From Ditylenchus dipsaci (taxonomy: Eukaryota; Nematoda; Chromadorea; Rhabditida; Anguinidae): 64,000 nt of DNA. The DNA is taken from positions 62,001 through 126,000 of the forward strand of contig SADC01000284.1 of assembly GCA_004194705.1 (NCBI GenBank), read 5' to 3'. Within the stretch, counting starts at the first letter, position 1; each line of letters starts with the position of its first letter. Below are positions 1-11,900 of the stretch, piece by piece. The translations under genes and the position numbers were made by a program. Under the pieces are notes generated by a model, which was not told where the DNA came from, did not search any database, and saw only the letters and a list, made by a program, of their open reading frames with translations.

Positions 1-71
1 ATTCTCCACACGTTTTCCCTTAAAACCTCGTCTGAGAATGCGAAATTTGTCCAATTTTGAATGAAAAATTT

Positions 72-211
72 CGTTGTCGTTGGCGTTGTCGTTGGATTTT
101 TTATAAATAAGTCGTCGTTGTCGTCGTCGTTGGCGAAAAAAAGGGTTTTATAAAAAAAATATTCCAACGACAACGACAACGACGACGACATCGACAACGA
201 CAACGTTTATA
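72..211. repeat. GTTGTC-type short inverted tandem repeats
   Basis: (GTTGTC/GTCGTC)n from about 72 to 132 followed by its reverse complement (GACAAC/GACGAC)n at 159-211, with TTATAAA near each outer end. A small fold-back with minisatellite arms. Confidence 0.7.
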
Positions 212-224
212 AATGAGCCATTAC

Positions 225-300
225 CTCTACCCGTATTAATAAAAGCTAGAGGTAAAGGTAGAGGTAAAGGTAAGGGTAAAAAACAACAGGGGACCAAGGC
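225..300 (+). repeat. GGTAAAGGTAGA minisatellite, block 1
   Basis: Degenerate 6-bp units GGTAAA/GGTAGA/GGTAAG, the same as the larger block at 970-1240. Confidence 0.7.
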
Positions 301-599
301 ATATTTTTACCATGGGTGATAGCATGGTAAAAATTTTTACCTTCATCTCGATTTTCAAAATATTGTCCCGTAAAGCATTTCTAGAGCAATTTTAGTTCGC
401 TGAACACGAATTTAACGTTCGTTTTTCATTGTTGTGCGTTTCATTGTTGTGCGGATTGTTGAGTTTTGCTCGCTACTTTAAGACTGTGCTTTTTCTCTCA
501 CTCTATCGTTGTTTTCGTTTAGTTTTCGCAATGTTCACAACCTCCCTTTACCTTAGTTTTTCCTTACCTTCGTTGCATGTTTTGTAAACAGTGGTTTTC

Positions 600-871
600 A
601 GATACAATTCTTCTCTCTGCAAGACACGGGTGCTCGTCGAACAAGTGATTGGCCGCTGGAAGCGTCGGTTTCATTCATTGCGTGGGAGCTTCGGATTGCT
701 TTGGAGCGGGTGCCTCAGTTCATCGTCGCCGCTGCCGTGCTACACAACATTTGCCGCCTTCGAGGAGTGTCCGATGAAAATGACGAGGAAATTAATGATG
801 ATCAGCCGCCGAGGAGGGTCTGTGCATGCAATCTCTGCGCATTGCAAAGAATGAACACGGATCAAATATGA
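600..871 (+). pseudogene. Harbinger/PIF (DDE nuclease) transposase C-terminal remnant
   Basis: After an acceptor-like TTTTCAG, the reading is YNSSLCKTRVLVEQVIGRWK, the third-acid region of Harbinger nucleases (V-x-V-E-x-x-x-G-R-x-K), then after a one-base shift near 690 ELRIALERVPQFIVAAAVLH then NICRLRG, the typical C-terminal V-x-H-N motif. Stop at 869-871, AATAAA at 934-939. Only the last part of the protein is present. The single shift may be decay or a sequence error. Confidence 0.75.
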
Positions 872-969
872 GAAATTCTATCGTAAATCGTTACTTTGTC
901 CGTTAAGGTGTGCTTTGCACTGTTGTGTTGTTAAATAAATCGTTTGGTGCCGAAGCAGTTGTATTTGGA

Positions 970-1240
970 TGTATTTGTAAAAGCTGAAGGTAGAAATACA
1001 GCTAAGGGTAAAAGGGTAAGGTAATGGTGAAAGTTACAGGTAATGGTAAAAGGTAGGAGTAAAAATTGAAGGTAGAGGTAAGGGTAGAGGTAGGGGTAAA
1101 AGGTAGTGGTAAGGGTAAGGGTAGAGGTAAGGGTAAAAGTTGAAGGTAAAAAAGGTAGAGGTAGGGTAAAAGCTAGAGGTAAGAGTAAAAGTTAGAGGTA
1201 AGGGTAAAAGGTAGAGTTAAGGGTAATCTCTATTAATACG
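970..1240 (+). repeat. GGTAAA/GGTAGA minisatellite, block 2
   Basis: About 45 degenerate 6-bp units (GGTAAA, GGTAGA, GGTAAG). Ends in GGTAATCTCTATTAATACGG next to fold-back DNA; block 1 is preceded by TTACCTCTACCCGTATTAAT, so the two blocks look like arms of one element around the Harbinger remnant. Confidence 0.75.
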
Positions 1241-1243
1241 GGC

Positions 1244-2590
1244 CCAGGTATTAGTCCTTAGGCAGTGTTACAAATGTGATGCTACTCACAAGGGAGGGTC
1301 CCTGACTGTGACCTGGGGGAACTTCAATGAGAATTTTTTTTCTGCGTATTCTTGTAGAACGTGCCCAAGTTCCTGACAAATCTGGTAACACTTTACTTGA
1401 CCCCCCCCTTCCCCACGGCTGACCCACTTTTGATGACAATTTTGAAAAACCGATTGCATATTCGTGTTTCTCGACCCCGATTTAGACGCGAATTTACCAA
1501 TCGTTTCAGGTAAAGTGAAAAAAAAATTTTTCAAACCACAGGGGGGGGGGTATCATTAATTTTAGTCAAAATTTGAAAAATTTGAATTCGCGCCTTTTGA
1601 ATTTGAAGGTATTAAGGGCTGTATAGGAAGAGGAAGGGAATAAAAAAGTCCACTTTTATGTCAGAACGTTAGAAAAAACATATATTGGTATATTCTGGCT
1701 GTCTTACCATGTTTTTTAACTGAGCCGTGGCAAAAAGAGCCTCTATATGCATTTTATGATCAAGAGTACTTCTCGGAATCATGTCTAAGGTAAGTGAGTG
1801 CGCGCATCTCTAACTCTCAAGCCCCTGCGCCCCCTTCGGGAGCGCAGGGGGCTTGGAGTTGAGATGCGCACACCCACATACCTTAGACACAAATCACTCG
1901 AAAGTGACTCTGGATGCATGAAAAAACATGCATACCAGAGTTATTTATGCGGTAGGCCCCAGTATTCAAAACTATGTTCAACATCTTCTTGTTAGTGGCC
2001 CTTGTGTGATTAGTGGCCCCTTTTATTCCCTTCCCTCCCTATACAGCCTTAATCCCTTCAAAATTCAAAAGGCGCGAATTCAAATTTTTCAAATTTTGAC
2101 TAAAATCCATGATACCCTCCCTGTGGTTTGAAAAAAAAAATTTTTTCACTTTACCGGAAACGATTGGTAAATTCGCGCCTAAATCGGGTCGAGAAACACG
2201 AATATGCAATCGGTTTTTCAAATTGTCATCAAAAGTGGGTCAGCCGTGGGAAGGGAGGGGGGGGTCAAGTAAAGTCAAGCCACAAATCTGGCTCCCCAGC
2301 TCTGAAGGTCTACAAAAGTGGTACAAGGGTCACTCAAAGTTCCAAAACACCTCGATACCCCCTATCATGGTTTTTCATAGCTGACCCTTGGGCCATGGGT
2401 CATTCCTAAAATTTTTATTTAGTTTCAGAGGTGGGGAGCCAAATTCACATGAGATTTGGGCACGCTCTAGAAAAATACGCGCATTAGAAAAATTTATCGA
2501 AAAACCCCAGGTCACAGTTCAGGGTCCCTCCCTTGTCAGATGGTGGTCCTTAGGTAGTTGTCTACGGATGGTGTTACCCAGGTATTAGGT
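1244..2590. mobile_element. Large fold-back element with TTCG hairpin core
   Basis: Arms about 1250-1660 and 2030-2590 are reverse complements (for example CGAGAAACACGAATATGCAA on the right against its complement on the left). The centre (1725-2010) carries the TTCG-capped hairpin. TSD not identified. Confidence 0.8.
1783..1888. repeat. Long hairpin with cTTCGg loop (family A core)
   Basis: GTCTAAGGTAAGTGAGTGCG pairs with the complement ending CCTTAGAC at 1888. The tip is C(TTCG)G at 1834-1839. A second small hairpin (ACTCTGGATGCATG ... CATGCATACCAGAGT) follows at 1905-1945. The same core recurs near 7170, 13770, 32090, 34270, 34650, 38510, 58760 and 59340. Confidence 0.85.
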
Positions 2591-3640
2591 GATTATACTT
2601 ACAGTTGAGGACAACTTTACTTTTGACAGAAAAAAAATTTAAGAAGAGCCAATATTTATGAGGCTAAACAACCATTTTCCTTAGATGTTCTATGATTTTG
2701 AATACAAATCGATACTTTTATATTGATAGTCATAACTTTTTGGAAGATAATCCAAAAAATGATTTTGGCCTATCGATTTGAAGCTGAGAAACAGAGCTTA
2801 CAAACAGTGATTTTCCGTTTTTCGGACGTATCTAGAATAATGTCAGGCATAAATAAAGTTGTTGAACATTGACGCTGTGTAATGTGAATTGTCGGGCCAA
2901 AAACTTGCCCGTGTTGGAACAGCGTGCAAAAAACGTTTTCGAAATCAAATACTATGGAAAAGTTAATACACAGCTTTGTAGAGGAGAAAAAATGCTACAA
3001 AACTGTTCTTTTAGATATTTATAAAACAATGTATTTGTCATAAAAAATGACGAAGTCGAAAAAATAATGTGCTGTGTATTATCAATTGTCCGCGGGTAGG
3101 TAAGTAGGCATGGTAGGTAGGGTTCGCCGAATAGACAGCTTTATTCCACCTAATTATACACATTTAAGTCAAAAAATCTTTCTTCATGCCATGCATTTCT
3201 TCATGCCAAACATTTGACATATAGTTATCGTAAATCCCTATACAATATTTTATCTGAATGCTGATTTCCTGCGCTTTCTAACGAGCTACAAAAGATGTGA
3301 ATGTGTATATAAAAATATTGAGCAGTAGCTGATTTTTCGAACATCCCAAGTCACATTTGACGCCATTCGGAAATCGGTCGAAATCTTGAGCCAGTCCGGT
3401 TTTTTTTGAAAATTCGTTCGCAGATTTAGATTCTCCATGAAATTTTGCACCAAAGCTGCCGGTCTTACAGTCAGGGCTTTCCGTGTTAAAGTTAGCAGCT
3501 CAGATGTCATGACGAAAGAAAGCCCACAAAACTTTATTCAGACGAAACCGAAAAGTGTTCAGATTTGGGGAAAAATTGCTCAGCGGATGTTTAAAAGTGC
3601 CCATTTTTGTTTTGGTCAAAAGACCATAAACTTGCCAAAT
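2591..3640. other. Intergenic AT-rich sequence, no gene seen
   Basis: No coding evidence. 2760-2880 resembles parts of the Tc1-like fold-back at 19385-20544 (GCTGAGAAACAGAGCTTACA). 3280-3600 is unique-looking AT-rich sequence. Confidence 0.5.
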
Positions 3641-3644
3641 TTTT

Positions 3645-3880
3645 ATAAAAGTTTCAATATCATCAGGTAGCCCTGCGATTCTAGTTTTTAACGGCATCAT
3701 TTGTTGCAACATTTTTGTAAAATATATCACCAAATGTTAAAAGTATGAAGAAAGTCAGAAAAGTATTCGATTTATACTTTTCCCTTTTGTGATATATTTG
3801 TAAATATGTTACAACAAATCATATCTCATTAGAAACTAGAATCACAGGGCATCCTGATAGTTTTAAAACTTGAAGAAGCG
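3645..3880. mobile_element. Family F palindrome (about 220 bp)
   Basis: CATCAGGTAGCCCTGCGATT at the left pairs with the reverse complement at the right (GAAACTAGAATCACAGGGCA). Related copies near 12265-12470, 13165-13480, 40955-41140 and 55715-55930. Confidence 0.7.
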
Positions 3881-4054
3881 GATTTATGCCGTTTGACCGA
3901 AAGGACTTTTTCACATCCGCTGGGCATTTTCTTTCTAAATATGGCATTTAACTATCGTCCATTTATTTTTTGGGAAATATGATTAAAACTTCCCGTTTTG
4001 TCAGAAAAGTTGCCCGTTTTTCATACAAATTGCCCGTTTTATAAGAAAAGTCAC

Positions 4055-4412
4055 CCGTTTGGCGGGGTCTATTCAGCAACCGGAAAATACAAAAACCGGA
4101 TAATTCATCAGAGGGAAGTTCAACAAGTGTTCAATTATATTCAAAAGACGGATAATTCAACAGAGTTAAATTCATCAGTCGGATAATTCAACAAAGTAAT
4201 ATTCAAAAATCAGATAATTAAACTGAGAAATTTTGGTTTAATCGGGAAATTAGACCGAATGCTGACTTTTTTGCAAAAAAATTGGGGAAACGTTTGACTG
4301 TTTAATTTTACTCTGTTGAATTACCCGCCTTTTGAATATTACTTTCTTAAATTATCGACTGTTGAATTATCCGGTTTTTGAATTTTCTGGTTGTTGAATA
4401 GACGCTTCGCCG
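4055..4412. mobile_element. Fold-back built of GATAATTCAAC units
   Basis: Arms 4055-4210 and 4300-4412 are inverted; each arm is a short tandem array of CGGATAATTCAACAG-type units. Ends GGCGGGGTCTATTCA and its complement. Confidence 0.65.
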
Positions 4413-4911
4413 CCCGTTTTGTTAGATATATTGCCCATTTTGTCAGATAAGTTGCCCCATTATAAAAATGTGATGAAAGCCGTTGGTTATATTATATCCA
4501 GTTTTCATCGTTAAGGGTTACGTCTAGGGGTATATCTGCCATCAGGGATGACGTGTTTCAACTAAAAAGTGTATTTAAGGTACTTTTTAACCAAAACGGG
4601 CAAACTTTTATGAAAAACGATTAATTTTCTGCTTTTAAAATAAAAAAATTATTAACCATTTATATATCGACACCTTATTTCACTATGAATGAATCTTAGG
4701 GGCGTCTGTGGCAAAGCATTTAGTATTTTACTAGTCAACCGGGTTTACTCCACCCTCGTTAGCCCTCACCTCCTCGAGTTCGTGCCCGTCTAGGTTCTGA
4801 CACTTTTTACATATATTTTCAAGATACCGTATTCTCTCTAATGAGCGCCTCATTATGCAAAGATGCTACAACAAATAGGTTGGACGCTAATTAGAGAGGA
4901 GGCGCGAGAAG

Positions 4912-5220
4912 GGAAGGGGCTGATTTGCCGTCACGATATTCGCCGTTGACTAAGTTCGCCGTCGCGAAATTCGCTGTCGACTCAATTCGCCGTCGCCTGA
5001 ATTTGGGTTGACTGAATCCGCCGTCAGCTTAGTCAAGTCAAATCCTCCTGAAAAAAAATATTAGAATGATTAAATTGAATAAGCAAACAGAAAATTTTAT
5101 CATCGACAAATTCAGCTGATGGTGAATTAAGTCAACGCCAAATTTAGGCGACGGCGAATTTAGTTAACGGTGAATTTTGCGACGGCGAATTTAGTCAACG
5201 GCGAATAAGCCCCGTCTCCG
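4912..5220. mobile_element. Fold-back built of TCGCCGTCGA units
   Basis: Left arm (4912-5040) has GATTTGCCGTCACGATATTC and GTCGACTCAATTCGCCGTCG units; right arm (5110-5220) is the reverse complement (GACGGCGAATTTAGTCAACG). Outer ends GGGGCTGATTTGCC / GCGAATAAGCCCC. Confidence 0.7.
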
Positions 5221-5366
5221 CGAGAATACGATATTTTACCAGTCTTGATTCGTGAGTCTAGTCTGAAAAAGCGCAAGAATTTTAAAAATCGTTTTTATAA
5301 ACCTCAATAAGTTAGCCGTAAAAACTCGGGTATTATGTATTGTGTGATGTAATTATTGATTACTGG

Positions 5367-5722
5367 TAGAGACTGCATCCGGGATTTCGGGATTTTTCAT
5401 CGAACGCATTTTGGCCCACTTTTAAACTTCATAACCTTTAGCTACATTTTAATTCCTCTATCTATTTGATCTTTTACTTTTTGAATTTTGTTTAAAAATT
5501 ACGCACCTGTGACTCTGAATCCCGAAATTGACAAAACGGGATCCCGTTCGGGTCAATTTCGGGATTCAGGGTCGCACGTCCAAAATCTTTAAATGAAATT
5601 AAAAAAGTAAAGATTCAATAGATAGAGGAATGCGAAAAAAGGTTGTGAAATTTTCAGCTATTGATGTCCGTTAACATGGGTCAAAAATGCATTCGAAAGT
5701 AAAATCCCGGATGCAATCTCTA
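5367..5722. mobile_element. hAT-like MITE, 8-bp TSD ATTACTGG
   Basis: TIR TAGAGACTGCATCCGGGAT at the left and its near-complement CCCGGATGCAATCTCTA at the right. The flanks 5359-5366 and 5723-5730 are both ATTACTGG. 356 bp, no coding capacity, palindromic. Confidence 0.88.
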
Positions 5723-5877
5723 ATTACTGGTGTGTTTATTTAGATTGGTGAAGACGAATCAGTGGAGACACCTTCTTCTTCATTTCACTTTCGCTCATCT
5801 CACATCCCATTAGGTTGGTTAGCCATACCATTGCATCACATACTAGGAGTAGGACATGTTTAAAAAATTTTTTGCAG

Positions 5878-5964
5878 CCAGGAGAAGCAGTCGAAGAAGT
5901 CAGGTCACTACCAACATGGTCATTTCTCTTCCTCCTCCACTGGTGATGCGGGTGTGATTGGAGG
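5878..5964 (+). CDS. TRIP12: TRIP12 exon 1 of those visible
   Basis: Acceptor TTTTTTGCAG ends at 5877; donor GTAAAT starts at 5965. Reads [16 protein letters not shown] then a Ser run, one base of the first codon coming from a missing upstream exon. The end phase (one base, G) fits the next exon. The assignment rests on phase continuity and composition; this N-terminal part is not conserved. Confidence 0.6.
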
Positions 5965-8900
5965 GTAAATTAGCTAAATATTATTAATTTTTGAACGAAT
6001 AATTTTAAGTCATCGAAAACTGGGATTAGCGAGTGCAGTGCCCTCGGCACTGCACCACCACCATCAACGTAGCACCAACATTCTGCCCCTCTATATGGGT
6101 CTGTCCAGCCCTCAGGTGTGCTGCAATTCGCTCCAACCCAACCTCCACCACAAATTCATCGCCCCTCCATGCCATCCTCATCATCGGCAAATATGGGACA
6201 ACAATACATGCAAAGCACTTCTAGTCTTCTTGGAGCGGTTAGTTGGTGTTAAAAAATTGAAAATGCTTGACTGCAAAAGGCTATAAGTAACTAGGAATTT
6301 CTGACAGATCCATATTCCTCACAAAAGAATCTGGGATGTTGTATTTATTTATTGCATTCGAATATTTTTAAAATAGTGTCTGAATAGACAAGAATTCATC
6401 AGTAAAAATATCGCAACCCTCTCCATTCCTAAATAAACCAAATTAGTTAAACCAATTCCCAAATTTGCAGCCAAACACATCGATGCACTTTGACCTGGGT
6501 AGCCTGTCTCCTTCTGTAATCATGAGTCTGCCTCCAGCGTCATCATCCAGCAACTCTCAAAGCCAGCGACACACAGATATCTCCAGTTTTGCCAGCCAAC
6601 TAGCAGCTGCTGTGGTCAGTGGAGCTGCCGGAGGGGCTGGCCAAAACGTTTCAGTGGATGTGTCTTCCTCGGCTTCAGCAGCAGCCATTTTCGCAGCAGC
6701 TGCCACTTCTTCTGCCGCAGCCGCCGATTACCACCAGTTTCTGCAGGAGTCTGCGGCTGGGAGTTCCGGCTCAGGTGATGGCCACTCCTCTTCCTCAATT
6801 GGAATAAATAGGGCAAGCAATTACTCATCGTTGACTGGCAAGCCTTCCTCTTCATCTTCCTCTGTGTTTGGCCTAAAGTAAGACTAAAGACAATAAATTG
6901 GGTGGCCGGAGTATAGAATCCCCCCTGGCCCAAAAACCGGTCTAAAACTCGTTTTTACGCGATTTGACCACTTTTACGTATAGAAAAGATGAAAAAACGA
7001 TTGGGAAAGCACTTTCCACAAAAAAATTTTTTTGACCAAAGATCGACTTTTTGGTCGTCCTGGAGGGTACTCAGATACTTTATTTGGTAATTTTTACCCT
7101 GTTTTGGTCACCGGAGCTGAGCAAAAAGAGTCTCTATACACATTTTATGATCAAGTGTACTTCTCGGAATCATGTCTAAGGTAAGTGCGCGCGCGCATCT
7201 CTAACTCTCAAGCCCCTGCGCCCCCTTCGGGGGTGCAGGGGCTTGGGGGCTTGGAGTTGAGATGCGCACACCCACATACCTTAGACACAAATCACTTGAA
7301 AGTGACTCTGGATGCATGAAAATGTATGCATACCAGAGTTTCTTTATGCTAGGCTAGGCTAGTTTCTTTATCCTAGGCCCCAGTTAACAAAACTATGTTC
7401 AAATCTTCTCTTTTTGGTCTTTCAGAGATGTCCACGTACCCTCTTAGTTTGAGCTACCTTGGTCCCCCAAGGCAAAAATGCAAATTTTTTTTCAAACAGT
7501 GCTTAAAAGTGTCTTCCCACTAATTTTTGTGGCTTTTTCACGTTAAAAGTAGCTAAAATGCCCTTAGGACACCATTTTGGGCATTTTCGGGCCAGGGGGA
7601 TTGTGTACTTTAGCCAATTGGGTAGCTAATGAGTGATTTGCAGACCACAACAGCATGTTAACAGAACAACTTCATTTCTGGGTAGTCTCGTGCCGCGAAT
7701 GCAACACCTCTTAAGCAGCAGCAGTGGTGGGAGCAGCAGCAGTCTGAATATGAACAGTGGCACATCAAGCATGGCTGCAACAGGCAGTGGAAGCATTCAC
7801 ATTCATCATTCGTCAAGTTTGTTTATTCTAATTGGAATTCCTCTAAACTTTCTATCTAAACTTCCTAAGCTGGTAATTTTATCCAGTGCTTATTGCCATT
7901 TTGAACCAAAAAAAAAGATTTTGACGTAAACGTCGTTCGAAAAATAAAACGATTTGGCGTCAGGGAAAAAGTACAAATCTTTCAAAAAAGTACACTTCTC
8001 ATCTTTGCAGTGACTGGCATACGATTTGATACTTATTGTGATTAGATATTGCGATTCACAAATTGCGGTTGGGTACGGTGATTCGATACACTTTTAACCT
8101 ATTTTGGTTTTTTCTCTAGGAATTAATATATAGGAATAATTTTGAAGCAAAAACATAATAGAAAAAAATTTGACGGACATCCAGATTACCACTTGTACCC
8201 TGATATGGAACGAGTGGACCGAAATAGTTAACTTCCTTATTTCAATCTATTCATTATATAACCATTCACTAGAGCGGACACGGACAAAACGCCCTAAGTC
8301 CAAAACGCCCTGGATCGAGAAAAAGGGCCAAACGCTTCACGTAATGCGTTTGGCCACTTTTGTGTCATTTGACACAAAAGTGGCCAAACGCCCCAACGCC
8401 TTCTAAACGATGAGCTGAAAAAAAATCGAAATTGTTATTGACATAATGTGTCTATTCCTGCGCGCATTCAAACCTTTCGAACTGCCATGATAAGGAAGAA
8501 GCAGGGTTTTTTAAATACTACTTTATCATCTCTATAGTACAAATTCTTAGCTTTCTTATAAGCACAAATACGTATAATTAAAGCTGCTTCTAAAAAAAAA
8601 TTCTTGTCCTCCAAATCGGAGATGGTCGATTTAGGCCTGGATTTTCGGGAAATTTCAGGTTCGAGGCCACTTTTCAGCCGCTTTTTGAAAATTTACGTCG
8701 AATATCTTCCTGGAACACTGAACTGAAACATCTTAGCTCTCTTTTAAGCACAAAAACGTATAATTAGAGTTGCTTCTGAATTTTTTTCTTGACCTCCAAA
8801 TCGGAGATGGTTGATTTAGGCCTGGATTTTCGGGAAATTTTCAGGTTCGAGCCTACTTTTTTTAAAGCTTTTTGACTTCGGAGGCCAAGTTGGGTTGTAG

Positions 8901-11900
8901 AGGGCGAAATAAATTTTGCGGGTGAGTTCATCGTGTTCCCCAAAATGTCAGCTTTCGTTAAAAAAAAGAACGACGAAAAATACCAGTTTTAAGAGGGACA
9001 TCTGCCTACTTTTATGAATGAAGTCATGGTACCCTGTTTGTATTTGGGTCAGGCTTTTTTGACTTCGAAGGCTAAAATGGGTCGTAAAGAGCGAAATCTT
9101 TTTGCGGGTAAATTCACCGTGTTCCTCAGAATGTCAGCTTTCGTTTAAAAAAGAAGAACTTCAAAAAATACGAGTTTTAAGAGGGCATCTGCCTTCATGA
9201 AATCTTGTCCTCATGAAGTCATAAAACGGGGACGTGACCCCCGCAAATAACCATCCCCCCCACCAAATAACCCCCTAAATTCAAAATAATTTTGTACTGG
9301 AAGGAAAAATGAATTTTTTTCAATGGAAACAGGTTGTTGTACCCGGCCAAGGGGTTGGCCGCTCCGCGGACAAGACCAGCACATTCCACATTGCAAGAAA
9401 TTGGGGAAAATATGTATGTTACAGCTCAAAAATTTCATTTTTCTTTCCAGGACAAAAATTATTTTGAATTTAGGGGGTTATTTGGTGGGGCGGGTTATTT
9501 GGGGGCAAAACTTTTTTTGTCACAGATTCACTTTTTTTGTACCAGATTCACTTTTTTCTGTCACAGATTTCCTCATTTCTGTCACAGATTCAGTTCTCGA
9601 CACGAAATCAACAATTTTAAAATTTTTTGTGTGAATTCAGGGTGAGCAAAGACCAGGTGGCTGGAGACCCACTCCGGAATGGCCAAAAGGCCAAAATTAT
9701 TGGTTTTTTGGGGGTTCACTAAAGGGGAGTAAACTTTTCGAGAAAATTCCAGGTTTATGGTGGTTTCGAGTGGTTTAGGGTGGATTTATGGGCGATTAAG
9801 CCGATCGGACCCGAAATCTGATCCGCTCAATCGATTTTTCTCAAAAAGTTTACTCCCCCTTTAGTAAACCCCAAAAAACCAATAATTTTGGCCTTTTGGC
9901 CATTCCGGAGTGGGTCTCCAGCCACCTGGTCTTTGCTCACCCTGAATTTCACACAAAAAATTTTAAAAATTGTTGATTTCGTGTCGAGAACTGGATCTGT
10001 GACAGAAATGAGGAAATCTGTGACAGAAAAAAGTGAATTTGGTACAAAAAAAAGTGAATCTGTGACAAAAAAAAGTGAATCTGTGACAAATCAAATCTGT
10101 GACAGAAAAAGTGAATTTGGTACAAAAAAAAGTGAATCTGGTACAAAAAAAAGTGAATCTGTGACAAATCAAATCTGTGACAGAAAAAAGTGAATTTGGT
10201 ACAAAAAAAAGTGAATCTGGTACAAAAAAAAGTGAATCTGTGACAAATCAAATCTGTGACAGAAAAAAGTGAATTTGGTACAAAAAAAAGTGAATCTGGT
10301 ACAAAAAAAAGTGAATCTGTGACAAATCAAATCTGTGACAGAAAAAAGTGAATTTGGTACAAAAAAAAGTGAATCTGGTACAAAAAAAGTGAATCTGTGA
10401 CAAATCAAATCTGTGACAGAAAAAAGTGAATTTGGTACAAAAAAAGTGAATCTGGTACAAAAAAAGTGAATCTGTGACAAATCAAATCTGTGACAGAAAA
10501 AAGTGAATCTGGTACAAAAAAAAGTGAATCTGTGACAAAAAAAAGTATTGCCCGTTATTTGGGGGTTTTTACGAAAACGGGATCAGGAAAATCTTAGTTC
10601 AAATCTTTTTTTTCTCCAGAGGAATTTAAAAGTATACAGTCAACTTTGATTTCTAAGAGTCGTTTGTAAGCAAATCAAGCATGCTAAGCACGATTTTGTT
10701 GTCAGAAATTATGGATTGCTTATTGCAGAAAGTGACGCGAAGAGGAGTGAGTAGGCATGCCAGAGAAGTGGGTGGGTACGCCAGTGGAGTAGGTAGGTAT
10801 GCCAGGGTAGTGTGTATGCATGCCAGGGGAGTAGGCAGGTATGCCGGGAGAGTGGGTAAGCATGCCAGGAAAGTGGATAGGTATGCCAGTGGAATGGGTA
10901 GGCATTACAGGGTGGTGGGTAGGTATGCCAGTGGAGTAAGTAGGTATGCCAGTTGAGGTGAAGCGGAGTGGGTAGGTATGCCAGGGGAGTCTGTAGGCAT
11001 GCCAGGAGAGTGGGTATGGATGGCAGTGCAGTGGGCAGGTATGCCGGGAGAGTGTTTAGGCATGGCAGGCAGTGCTGGCATTTGGCTCCCAAATTTCTTA
11101 CTGGCTCCGAAATTTCTAGTAATAATTTACACCACTTTTGCGCACAATAATTGAATTCTAAAAAGCACGTTTTGTAGAGGAGGAAAGGGATCCTTAGTTG
11201 GTCAAAAAATAAGCTCTTAGAAAAATATACTTCTAATGTAAAATCACAAAAAGCCAACTCGGAGCCAAATTTTTCCAAATTTAAAAAATTTGGCTCCGAG
11301 TTGGCTCTTTGTGATTTTTACATTGGAAGCATATTTTTCTAAGAGCTAATTTTTTGACTAACCAGGGATCCCTTTCCTCCTCTACAAAACGTACATTTTA
11401 GAATTCAATTATTGTGCAAAAGTGGTTTAAATTTGTACTAGAAATTTCGGAGCCAGTAAGAAATTTGGGAGCCAAATGCCAGCACTGATGGCAGGGTAGC
11501 GGTTAGGTATGCCAGGGGAGTGGATAGGTATGCCAGTGGAGTTTGTAGGTACAGTCGAGTCGCGATATAACGCGACCCCGATATAACGCGACCCTTGATA
11601 TAACGCGACCCTTCAAATGATCCCAGCAAAAGGAAGTCAGTCAAATTTACCTTCGATATAACGCTACCCCTGATATACCGCGACCTTTTTACGGTCCCGA
11701 GGGGTCGCGTTATATCGAAACTCGACTGTATGCCAGAGGAGTGAGCAAGGGCCCGAAGCATCAGGATGGAGCCCCAACCACGTTTATGCCCACAGTCACA
11801 ATGATGGTACCCAAACCACCAAGATGAGTTAATTCAACTACGTGGATGCCCTAAAATCACAAGTAAAGTACCCGAACCACCACGATAGGGACCGGACCAC

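Noticed and set aside
591..854. Single continuous protein reading across the Harbinger remnant
   Set aside because: After about 690 this frame loses similarity; the transposase continues in another frame, so only the shifted reading is meaningful.
9949..10480. Long overlapping reading frames on both strands ([14 protein letters not shown] repeats)
   Set aside because: They are translations of the 78-bp satellite; every frame is repetitive and no initiation or splice context exists.
10737..11061. Regular repeats considered as a CRISPR array
   Set aside because: Units are contiguous without spacers, and the DNA is eukaryotic.
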